Below are positions 16,536 through 24,032 of a stretch of 37,369 nucleotides of DNA, piece after piece. The translations under genes were made by a program, and so were the position numbers. Source of the stretch: Caldilineaceae bacterium (lineage in GTDB: Bacteria; Chloroflexota; Anaerolineae; Caldilineales; Caldilineaceae); the NCBI GenBank assembly GCA_022824685.1, contig JAJDZJ010000128.1:1-37369 (forward strand), written 5' to 3'. The notes under the pieces are model-generated. The model did not search any database. It had not been told where the DNA came from and saw only the letters and a program-made list of their open reading frames with translations. The number at the start of each line of letters is the position of its first letter. The first letter of the stretch is position 1.

Positions 16536-16925
16536 TCAGCGGCCGCCGTTGCGCTCCACCCGGTAGGAGGCCCAGGCGATTTCGTTTTCCCAGATGCGGG
16601 CGGTGATCGCACCGATGTTGGCGGCGTTCAGGCCATTGGAAAAGCTGTTGCCTACGATGCGGCAAAAGTGCTCGATGCTCGGATTGAGTCCGTCGAATTC
16701 CGTCAGTTCATTGAGCGTCTTATCGCGATAGCGGTCCACCAACTCTTCCAACAGCTCCTCTACATGATCGATATCCACCAGGTAGCCGTGCTGGTTCAGT
16801 TCCACGCCCTCCAAGAGGAACTCCAGCCGGTAGTGATGGGAATGCCTGTGATTTTCCGGCCCCCAGTCGCCGCCGATGAGAAAATGCTGGGCGACAAAGT
16901 CCCGCTGCACTGCCAATCTGTACAT
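16536..16925 (-). CDS. PTPS/QueD-like protein lacking the catalytic Cys
   Basis: At 129 residues it has the size of 6-pyruvoyltetrahydropterin synthase / 6-carboxytetrahydropterin synthase. The zinc triad is His14 (AQHF), His26 and His28 (HRH). The pterin-anchoring Glu85 lies in NPSIEHF, equivalent to NPTAE, and LVDIDHVEELL matches the VDF motif. The nucleophilic Cys normally four residues before the H-x-H pair is Gly22 here, with Glu24 nearby. Some PTPS relatives use Glu near this place, so the chemistry may differ from both QueD and PTPS-II. The fold and pterin pocket appear kept. It sits between the dehydrogenase and GT4 genes. Confidence 0.85.
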   Translation of the reverse strand: MYRLAVQRDFVAQHFLIGGDWGPENHRHSHHYRLEFLLEGVELNQHGYLVDIDHVEELLEELVDRYRDKTLNELTEFDGLNPSIEHFCRIVGNSFSNGLNAANIGAITARIWENEIAWASYRVERNGGR

Positions 16926-17009
16926 CGAATCGATCCTTTCGTCCGGGGTCTTGGCTTTCAGTCTATCGCAGCGCGGTCGCGATGTTCACTGAAAACGAAA
17001 AACTGATTG

Positions 17010-18104
17010 CTAGAAGTTGTAGTCGAGAATGACCTGCAAAGTCTGCTCCGGGCGGCTGTCGATCAGCTTGTAGGCTGCAGCGGCCTGCTCCACCGGGAAC
17101 CGGTGCGAGATCAGCTCCTCGGCCGGCAGCTTTGCCAGCAGCTGCCAGGCGCTCTCCATGCGGCGGGCCTTTGTCCAGCGGCCGCGCAGGTGGGGAGCGA
17201 TTGTGCTCACCTGGCTGCTGATCAGGCGGACGCGGTTGCGGTGAAAGGAGCCGCCCAACTGGAGCGCGGCCGCCTTGGTCCCGTACCAGGAGCCGACCAC
17301 GATGCGGCTGTCGAAACCGGCTGCCGAGACCGCCGCATCCAAAGCAGTGGGCTGGCCCGAGAGTTCATAGAGCAGATCGACGCCGCGCCGTTCTCCCGCA
17401 TCTGTCAGTGCCTCCTGCAGCAGGTCAGGGCCGGCGGCGCCGCTAGGGTCGATGGCCTCGCTCGCGCCCAGCCGCAGGGCCAGACGCCGCCGGCGCGGCA
17501 GTGGGTCCACCGCGATCAGCGCATCCAGCGGAAACTGTGCCAGCAGAGCGGTTGTCAGCAGCCCGACGACACCCAGCCCCATCACCGCGACCCGTTCGCC
17601 CACCAGCGGCGCGCCGTCCATCACCAGGTTGACGGCCGTCTCGGCATTGGGCAGCAGCGCGGCCTGCGCCGGCGGCATCCCTTCGGGCACCGGCAGGAGC
17701 GCCTGCGGGCTGGCGCAGAAGTGGCTCTCGTGGGGATGGAAGGCGAAGTAGCAGCGGCTGTCCCCTTCACTCGCGGCGGCTGTCCGCCCGTCCGCTTCCC
17801 GGTTTGCCATCTTTCCAGCCGGCGAACCGGGGAACGCGCAGACGCGCCCTACGCAGGCGTAGCCGTATTTGAGCGGATAGCTTACTTCTCCGGTCAGACC
17901 GGCAATCGAACTGTCGGCGGCCATGCCGGCGGGGACCTGCCCGCGGTAGAAGAGCATCTCCGTGCCGGCGCTGATGGCGGAGACGACCGTTTCGATCAGC
18001 AACTCGCCGCCCTGAGGCGGCGCCATCTCTTCCCTGCATATTTCGACCGCGCCCGGCGCTGTGAACTGCACTGCGCGCCGCTCGACACGATTGGAAGGAT
18101 GCAT
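17010..18104 (-). CDS. Medium-chain dehydrogenase, BchC-like, without visible zinc ligands
   Basis: The start at ATG 18104 overlaps the stop of the RibA-RibD gene by one base (TGATG on the minus strand), so the two are coupled; 364 residues. The Rossmann motif GLGVVG lies in VAVMGLGVVGLLTTALL. The catalytic-domain landmarks of zinc MDRs are altered: GxCGTD is replaced by SAGTEM and GHE by GYA, so the catalytic Cys and His/Glu zinc ligands are missing. The GTE-x-L-x-Y-R-G and YPLKYGYACVGRV patterns recall BchC-type alcohol dehydrogenases. It probably oxidises or reduces a hydroxyalkyl side chain using NAD(P). No other bacteriochlorophyll genes are present, so true BchC function is unlikely. 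Confidence 0.82.
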   Translation of the reverse strand: MHPSNRVERRAVQFTAPGAVEICREEMAPPQGGELLIETVVSAISAGTEMLFYRGQVPAGMAADSSIAGLTGEVSYPLKYGYACVGRVCAFPGSPAGKMANREADGRTAAASEGDSRCYFAFHPHESHFCASPQALLPVPEGMPPAQAALLPNAETAVNLVMDGAPLVGERVAVMGLGVVGLLTTALLAQFPLDALIAVDPLPRRRRLALRLGASEAIDPSGAAGPDLLQEALTDAGERRGVDLLYELSGQPTALDAAVSAAGFDSRIVVGSWYGTKAAALQLGGSFHRNRVRLISSQVSTIAPHLRGRWTKARRMESAWQLLAKLPAEELISHRFPVEQAAAAYKLIDSRPEQTLQVILDYNF

Positions 18105-19627
18105 CACGCGCCGGACCTGCCGTTCCGGGCAGTTCTCTCCCCGAACTCCCCCCACAGTACCGTATCGGTCGCCAGCCGCACCTGCTGGACATTCTGCAGC
18201 CGCGGCATCACGGCGCCGAATTCGCCTCCCGCGCGCGCTGGCTGGATCACCTGGTATCCGCCCAGAAAGACCGGCGCGATCGTGATCACGGCGTAGTCCG
18301 CCAGGCCGTTTTCCAGGAAACTCGTCAGAACGCGGGCGCCCCCTTCGACCATCAGCGAACCGACGCCCTCGGCGCCGAGTTGGGTGAGGAGGGCGGCCAA
18401 ATCCACGCGGCCTTCACTGTCTGCGGGCAGAGTCAGGATACGTGCGCCGGCCTCTTCCAGGTGTCTCCGGCGAGAAGACCGCGCGCCCTCGGGCGTGGTC
18501 GCAATCCAGGCGCGGCCGTGCAGAAGACGGGCGTCCGGCGGCATGCGCAGTAGGGAGTCGACGATCACCGGCTGGGGGTTGTCACCGGAAACCAGCCGCA
18601 CCGTCAATGCGGGATTGTCGGCCAGCACCGTTTCGATGCCGACCAGAATCGCGCTGTGCACGGCCCGCAGCGCGTGGGTCATCGTCAGAGAGGCGGGGCC
18701 GCTGATGGGGAAGGCCGTTCCCTGATCGGTGGTGAGGCAACCGTCCAGGCTTTGGGCATAGCTCAAGGTGACAAATGGCCAGGGAGAGAGAGGTGACGCA
18801 TTCTTCCTCCCTTTATCTCTTTCCTCATCGCGGACATGGCTCTGTATGCGGGTTCGCAAGCCATCGAGTTGCGGCCGATACGCTTCCACCTGGCCATGCG
18901 TGCGGTGTTCTTTCTCTCCTCGCTTCTCTTCACCCTCTTCTACTGTCTCCGGCTCGCCCTGCCCGTTCAGCCTGATGATGTGGCGCATCCGGGCGACCTT
19001 CGTCTCCAGGTAGGCGCGGTTTTCCGGATTCGACCGCATCTGCAGGGGGATCCGTTCCCGCACCTCGACACCCAGCCCGGCCAGACCTTCGATCTTGGCC
19101 GGGTTGTTCGTCAACAACCGCACCGACCGAACGTCCAACTCCCGCAGGATCAGGGCGGCGGCCGTATAGTCCCGCTCGTCGGCCTGGTGGCCCAACAGCA
19201 GGTTGGCGTCAACCGTGTCATAGCCCTCGTCCTGCAGATTGTAGGCACGCAGCTTCTCCTCCAGGCCGATGCCCCGCCCCTCCTGCCGCAGATAGATGAG
19301 CGCGCCCCGTCCTTCCGCGGCGATCGCCTCTATCGCCCGCGTCAACTGCTCGCCGCAGTCGCAGCGTTGCGAGCCCAGCACGTCCCCGGTGAAACATTCC
19401 GAATGGATGCGGACAAGCAGATCCTCGCCCTCGGCGTCCCCGAGCACCAGGGCCAAGTGGTTCTTTTCGTCCCACGCGCTGTAAAAGTGATGCAGGTAGA
19501 AAGCGCCGTCCGCGGTGGGGATGCGGGCCGTGACCGTACGTTTCACCGCCATCCGCGGGCGGCAAGGCGGGCTATTCTTCGATTCAGAGGAGCCCGGAGG
19601 GTGCCCGGCAACGGTTGTATCCGACAT
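18104..19627 (-). CDS. GTP cyclohydrolase II - RibD-type reductase fusion
   Basis: With ATG 19627 the product is 507 residues. Residues ~26-220 are GTP cyclohydrolase II (RibA). Zinc ligands Cys78, Cys89 and Cys91 lie in HSECFTGDVLGSQRCDCG; YLRQEGRGIGL and TNNPAKIEGL complete the active site. It converts GTP to the 2,5-diamino-6-ribosylamino-pyrimidinone phosphate. Residues ~222-283 are a charged, low-complexity linker. Residues ~284-500 are a RibD C-terminal reductase domain (FVTLSYAQSLDG, NPALTVRL, VEGGARVLTSFLENGLAD) that would reduce the ribosyl chain. There is no RibD deaminase domain and no lumazine or riboflavin synthase nearby. A later start, MAVKRTVTARIP at residue 26, is equally plausible. 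It is the first gene of the coupled pterin-like set. Confidence 0.9.
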   Translation of the reverse strand: MSDTTVAGHPPGSSESKNSPPCRPRMAVKRTVTARIPTADGAFYLHHFYSAWDEKNHLALVLGDAEGEDLLVRIHSECFTGDVLGSQRCDCGEQLTRAIEAIAAEGRGALIYLRQEGRGIGLEEKLRAYNLQDEGYDTVDANLLLGHQADERDYTAAALILRELDVRSVRLLTNNPAKIEGLAGLGVEVRERIPLQMRSNPENRAYLETKVARMRHIIRLNGQGEPETVEEGEEKRGEKEHRTHGQVEAYRPQLDGLRTRIQSHVRDEERDKGRKNASPLSPWPFVTLSYAQSLDGCLTTDQGTAFPISGPASLTMTHALRAVHSAILVGIETVLADNPALTVRLVSGDNPQPVIVDSLLRMPPDARLLHGRAWIATTPEGARSSRRRHLEEAGARILTLPADSEGRVDLAALLTQLGAEGVGSLMVEGGARVLTSFLENGLADYAVITIAPVFLGGYQVIQPARAGGEFGAVMPRLQNVQQVRLATDTVLWGEFGERTARNGRSGA

Positions 19628-19646
19628 CTGCTTGTGGCGACTGACG

Positions 19647-20273
19647 CTAGCTGAACCGTTCCTCCAGCCAGGGGTCCCCCTCCATGTGGTAACCGTGGCG
19701 TTCCCAAAAGCCGGGCCGGTCGCCGCGCAAAAACTCCAGTCCCCGCAGCCATTTGGCGCTCTTCCAGAAATATTTCTTCGGCACCAGCAGCCGCAGAGGA
19801 TAGCCGTGGTCCGGTTCGATCGCTTTGCCCTGATAGAGATAGGCGAGCATCGTGTCGTCGTCGTCGAGCACATCCAGGGCGATATTTGTCGTATAGCCTC
19901 CGTCGCAATGGGCCATCACGTGTGTGGCTGCCGGGTCGACTTCGATGTGGCGCAAAAACGCCCGCCACGGCACACCCGTCCAGGTCGTGTCCAGTTTGCT
20001 CCAGCGGGTAACGCAGTGGATGTCAACGGTCTGGGTTTTGGTCGGCAGCGCCATCAACTCATCCCAGGAGAAGCGCTTCTCCTGGGCAAGCCCGGAGATC
20101 GACAGGTCCCAACCATCCAGCGAGGTGTATTGAAAGGTCGGCCCGTAGGTCAACACCGGAAACTTCTTGGTAATAAACTGGCCCGGCGGCACCCGCTCTT
20201 CGCGGGGATTCGCGGGCAGATTCTTGACCCGCTTCAGCCGTTCAACTTTGCGAAAGGGATTTTCGATACGCAT
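19647..20273 (-). CDS. Soluble sulfite-oxidase-like molybdopterin oxidoreductase
   Basis: A 208-residue protein consisting of a single oxidoreductase molybdopterin-binding domain. The N-terminal [16 protein letters not shown] is typical of the cytoplasmic 'sulfite oxidase-like oxidoreductase' group. The Mo-ligating Cys is in [12 protein letters not shown], and [18 protein letters not shown] is the conserved pterin-side segment. There is no Tat signal and no haem or dimerisation domain, unlike MsrP or SorA. Substrate is unknown. It lies 78 bp downstream of fabF and 19 bp upstream of the RibA-RibD fusion, so it may be co-transcribed with the latter. Confidence 0.87.
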   Translation of the reverse strand: MRIENPFRKVERLKRVKNLPANPREERVPPGQFITKKFPVLTYGPTFQYTSLDGWDLSISGLAQEKRFSWDELMALPTKTQTVDIHCVTRWSKLDTTWTGVPWRAFLRHIEVDPAATHVMAHCDGGYTTNIALDVLDDDDTMLAYLYQGKAIEPDHGYPLRLLVPKKYFWKSAKWLRGLEFLRGDRPGFWERHGYHMEGDPWLEERFS

Positions 20274-20351
20274 TGTTTATCTCCATATCGCGGACAGTGA
20301 AAGTGAACCCCGTCCCACTCTGCCGCAGTGGCAGTCGCTCAGCACGAGCTA

Positions 20352-21626
20352 CTAATCACCATCCACCGCTTTATAACGTTTGAGAATCAGGGAGGCGTTC
20401 TGGCCGCCGAGCCCGAAGCCGTTGCAGAGGCCTGCATCGACCCGGCAGGAGCGGCTGACATTGGGCACGTAGTCGAGGTCGCAGTCCGGGTCCGGTTCGT
20501 TGTAGTTGATCGTCGGCGCGATGCGCTGCGTCTGCATCGCCTGCACGATCGCGGCCGCGCTCTGCGCGCCGGCTGCGCCCATGGCGTGGCCGATGCTGCT
20601 CTTGAGGCTCGTGACAGGAATCGTATAGGCGTCCTCGCCGAAGATCCGTTTGATGGCGGCTGTTTCCGATCTGTCGTTCAATATTGTGCCGGTGCCGTGG
20701 GCGACGATCCAATCGATTTCATCGGTGCCGAGGCCGCTTTCGTGCAGCGCGATGCGCATACATTCGGTCGCGCCCTGTCCGCCTGGGTCCGGCGCGACCA
20801 TATCGAAGGCGTCTTCGCTCAGTCCATAGCCGGCGAACTCGGCCAGGATCTGCGCGCCGCGCGCCTGCGCATGTTCCAGCGTTTCCAGTACAAACGCCCC
20901 CGCGCCCTCGCCGACGACCATGCCGTCGCGGTCGCCGCTGAAGGGGCGGCAGGCGGTTTCCGGCTCGTCGTTGCGGGTGCTGGCCGCGCCCAGGCGGCTG
21001 AAGGTGGAGATCGCCATTTTGGTCAGATAGCCCTCGGCCCCCCCGGTCAGCATCACATCCGCCTCCCCGCGCTGGATGCGCCGCGCGGCTTCGCCGATGC
21101 TCGTGATTCCCGTGGCGCAGGCCGTCACCTGGCTGTTGGTGGGACCGGTGATGCCGTGCTTGATGGCGATAAATGTGGGTGCACTGCTGATCAAGGCGGC
21201 GGTGGCGCTGGCCGGATTGAAGCGTTTGGGGCCGTTTTCCTCCAGCTTGCGGCCCTCCTCCTCGACAATGTCCCAGCCGCCGAAAGCCAGCCCCATCTCC
21301 ACACCGACGCGGGTACGGTCCTCCTGCGTGAGGTCGAGACCAGAGCGGGTCAGCGCCTCCTGCGTCGCCTTCCACGCCAGCTGGGTGCCGCGGCTGGTGC
21401 GGCGCACGTCCTTGCGGTCCATGTAGGCGCGCGGGTCCCAGTCGTTGACACGGGCGGTGATCTGCGTTGGAAATCCGGTCGCGTCCCAGTGTGTGATCGG
21501 CCCGGTGCCGGATTTGCCGGCGATCAGCCCGGCCCACGAGCTTTCCAAATCATGGCCCAGAGGCGTCACCATACCTATTCCGGTGACGACGATGCGCCGG
21601 CTCGATCCCGTATCATTTCCATTCAT
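20352..21626 (-). CDS. fabF: Beta-ketoacyl-ACP synthase II
   Basis: The start at ATG 21626 gives 424 residues beginning MNGNDTGSSRRIVVTGIGMVTP; a frame open further upstream crosses an intergenic repeat. The thiolase-fold KAS catalytic triad is complete: Cys170 (TACATG), His310 (VAHGTGT) and His347 (SSIGHAMGAAG). The enzyme condenses malonyl-ACP with acyl-ACP in fatty acid elongation. It stands alone without acpP or other fab genes, so a specialised role is possible. The normal length and motifs fit FabF, not FabH or a polyketide chain-length factor, which lacks the Cys. Confidence 0.93.
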   Translation of the reverse strand: MNGNDTGSSRRIVVTGIGMVTPLGHDLESSWAGLIAGKSGTGPITHWDATGFPTQITARVNDWDPRAYMDRKDVRRTSRGTQLAWKATQEALTRSGLDLTQEDRTRVGVEMGLAFGGWDIVEEEGRKLEENGPKRFNPASATAALISSAPTFIAIKHGITGPTNSQVTACATGITSIGEAARRIQRGEADVMLTGGAEGYLTKMAISTFSRLGAASTRNDEPETACRPFSGDRDGMVVGEGAGAFVLETLEHAQARGAQILAEFAGYGLSEDAFDMVAPDPGGQGATECMRIALHESGLGTDEIDWIVAHGTGTILNDRSETAAIKRIFGEDAYTIPVTSLKSSIGHAMGAAGAQSAAAIVQAMQTQRIAPTINYNEPDPDCDLDYVPNVSRSCRVDAGLCNGFGLGGQNASLILKRYKAVDGD

Positions 21627-21703
21627 CGCAAAGTTTCTCGTTCTTTTTCCGCGAAAGTCGCGAATTGGTCGTCCATGGTGTTTCTGACCACTGACCACTG
21701 CCG

Positions 21704-22681
21704 TCACCGCATTGTCAGCGCCATGACCGCCTTCTGCGCGTGCATGCGGTTCTCCGCCTCATCGTATACGATCGACTGGGGCCCGTCGATGACCTCATCG
21801 GTGACTTCGATGTTGCGGTCGGCCGGCAGACAGTGCATATACAGCGCGTTTTCGTTGGCCAGGGCCATGCGGCGGGCGTCGGTGATCCAGTCGGTGTACT
21901 GGCTGCCGATCCGGGCGCTCTCCTCGTCGTCATCGGTCGTCAGCAGCGCGCCCCAGCTCTTGGGGTAAAGGATGTCCGCGCCCTTGAACCCGGCGTCGAA
22001 ATCGTCGAGAATCTCGAAGCTGCCCCCGTGCTGTCCGACATTGTCCTGGGCCTGTTGGATGATGTCCGGCATCAGCTTGTATTCGGGCGGATGGGTCAGC
22101 CGCACGTTCATGCCGAAACGGGTCATCTGCAGAATCAAGCTCTGCGGCACCGAGATCGGCTTCTGGTAGCTGCTTGCATAGGCCCAGCTGACGTTGATCG
22201 TCTTACCGCGGGGATCGCCGACCTTTTCGATGATCGTCATCAGATCGGCCAGAATCTGGAAAGGATGGTAGATGTCGCACTGCATGTTCAGCACCGGCGC
22301 CCGGCTGGCGTCGGCAACGCTGTTGATGTAGCTGTTGCCGATGCCCCAGTCGCACTGCCGGATGGCGATGCCGTCATAGTACCGCCCAAAGATCTCACCG
22401 ATCTCCTTGCCGGTGTCGCCATGGCTGATCTGCGTTGTTTCGTGGTCGATGAATGCCGCGTGCCCCCCCAGCTGCGCCATGCCGGCCTCAAAGCTGGAAC
22501 GTGTGCGCGTGCTGGTGAAAAAGAAGAGCATGGCCAGCGCTTTGTCGCGCAAAAGCGGATGGCCGATCCCCAGCGCACGCTCCCGTTTGAGCGTAAGGGC
22601 AACGTCCAGGACCGTCTCGATCTCCTCCTTCGAGTAGTCCATGTCACTGACAAAACTGCGACCGCGCAAATCGGTTTGCAT
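21704..22681 (-). CDS. Aspartate/ornithine transcarbamoylase family protein
   Basis: A 325-residue transcarbamoylase. The carbamoyl-phosphate-binding STRTR is at residues 57-61, HPFQILADLMT at 139-149 (the HPxQ motif) and HCLP at 283-286. The C-terminal pattern suits an ornithine-type or YgeW-type enzyme better than PyrB. The acceptor cannot be settled by eye; the usual SMG loop of ornithine enzymes is not evident. It is followed upstream on the same strand by carbamate kinase (131-bp gap), the pairing found in catabolic pathways that make ATP from carbamoyl phosphate. No arginine or agmatine deiminase is in the window. Confidence 0.85.
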   Translation of the reverse strand: MQTDLRGRSFVSDMDYSKEEIETVLDVALTLKRERALGIGHPLLRDKALAMLFFFTSTRTRSSFEAGMAQLGGHAAFIDHETTQISHGDTGKEIGEIFGRYYDGIAIRQCDWGIGNSYINSVADASRAPVLNMQCDIYHPFQILADLMTIIEKVGDPRGKTINVSWAYASSYQKPISVPQSLILQMTRFGMNVRLTHPPEYKLMPDIIQQAQDNVGQHGGSFEILDDFDAGFKGADILYPKSWGALLTTDDDEESARIGSQYTDWITDARRMALANENALYMHCLPADRNIEVTDEVIDGPQSIVYDEAENRMHAQKAVMALTMR

Positions 22682-22812
22682 TCGATCCTGCTCCTGACTG
22701 TATGTTAGAGATTTCGTACCCGGCTTTCAGTAACTGCAACTCCACTCGTTCACACTGCGCGCGCCGCCATCCATGCGCGGCGGGACCAATAATGAAGAGC
22801 TGACGACAAAAG

Positions 22813-23814
22813 CTATAAGCTGATCCGCGTTCCAGTCTCTCCTGCCAGCGCTCGTCCCAGATTCTGCGGATTGGTGATCAGGCAGCGGGCGCGGGGATTG
22901 CCGCTGCTTTCCAGAAATTCGATACAGGCCTCGATCTTGGGCTGCATACTGCCGGCGGCAAAGTGCCCCTCCTCCCGGTACCGTTTGGCTTCGGCAACGG
23001 TGAGATGACCCAGATCGACCTGTTCGGGTTTGCCAAAGTTCAGTGCCACCTTTTCCACGCCGGTGCTGATCAGAAACAGGTCGGCCTCCAAATCGACCGC
23101 CAGCAGGCCGCTCGCCATATCTTTGTCGATCACCGCGGAGACGCCCCGCAGTTGGCCGCAGGCGTCGCGCACAACGGGTATGCCGCCACCGCCGCAGGCC
23201 ACGACCACCCAGCCCATCTCGATCGCCTGGCGAACCGCCTCGATTTCGACGATCTCCACCGGCCTCGGGCTGGAAACAACCCGCCGCCAGCCGCGCCCGG
23301 CATCCTCGACAACGTGCCAGCCCCTGCTCTCAAAGCTGCGGGCCGTCTCTTCATCCAGAAAGCTGCCGATCGGTTTGGATGGATTGTCGAAGGCGGGGTC
23401 GTCTTCGTCCACACACGTCTGCGTGATGATCGTCGTGGTCTCGCGCTGGATCTGCCGCGCGCGGAAGTCGTTGTTGAGCGCCTGCTGCAGCATGAAGCCG
23501 ATGCTGCCCTGTGTGTCCGCGACGACCAGAGTGAGGGGAATCGTGTGGACTTCGCCGAGAGCCAACTCGTTTCGCCGCAGGATGAACCCCACCTGCGGCC
23601 CGTTGCCGTGCGTGACCACGACGCCCTGCCAGCCGTTCTCAATCATCCCGGCAATCTGCCCGGTCGTCTCATGCACGGCATCCCACTGGTGGACGATCTC
23701 GGGACGGCTGCTGTCGGCGATGAGGGAATTGCCGCCGATGGCAACGACAGCCAGATTGGTTGCGGGTCGGGGCGAGCTGTCGTCGGAGGCTAAATGGGCG
23801 TGGTGATCTGTCAT
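22813..23814 (-). CDS. arcC: Carbamate kinase
   Basis: The start at ATG 23814 gives 333 residues. The amino-acid-kinase fold begins NLAVVAIGGNSL, followed by VVVTHGNGPQVGFILRRNEL, WVVVACGGGGIPVV, the key KDMASGLLAVDLEADLFLIST segment and a C-terminal GTRI. It interconverts carbamoyl phosphate plus ADP with ATP, CO2 and ammonia. The upstream open frame (to 24033) has no family signal and was not used. With the neighbouring transcarbamoylase it suggests substrate-level ATP formation from a ureido or guanidino compound. No strong ribosome binding site is visible. Confidence 0.92.
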   Translation of the reverse strand: MTDHHAHLASDDSSPRPATNLAVVAIGGNSLIADSSRPEIVHQWDAVHETTGQIAGMIENGWQGVVVTHGNGPQVGFILRRNELALGEVHTIPLTLVVADTQGSIGFMLQQALNNDFRARQIQRETTTIITQTCVDEDDPAFDNPSKPIGSFLDEETARSFESRGWHVVEDAGRGWRRVVSSPRPVEIVEIEAVRQAIEMGWVVVACGGGGIPVVRDACGQLRGVSAVIDKDMASGLLAVDLEADLFLISTGVEKVALNFGKPEQVDLGHLTVAEAKRYREEGHFAAGSMQPKIEACIEFLESSGNPRARCLITNPQNLGRALAGETGTRISL

Positions 23815-24032
23815 TGTCGGGTTCGGTGTCCGAACGCAAATCAACTGTCGATCAGCGGATGCAGTCCAATGATTATAAGAATCGGCGCCACAAAAGTCAA
23901 TGCAGCTTCTGCGCGCCGCGTTACACAGAGGCGCCTGCCGGCGGCTGCGCAGGAGAGTATGGGATGGCGTACGATGGATATGCTGTGTGTTCTCAGAGGG
24001 GGGGGTGCAGGCGGATCGGAGGAACCGCTCCA

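Noticed and set aside
18104-19627. Calling the fusion a standard riboflavin gene (ribA or ribD)
   Set aside because: It lacks the RibD deaminase domain and any other rib gene nearby, so no gene symbol was given.
20328-21968. Long plus-strand open frame (546 codons) opposite fabF
   Set aside because: It is antisense to fabF with its complete catalytic triad; its own translation shows no motif.
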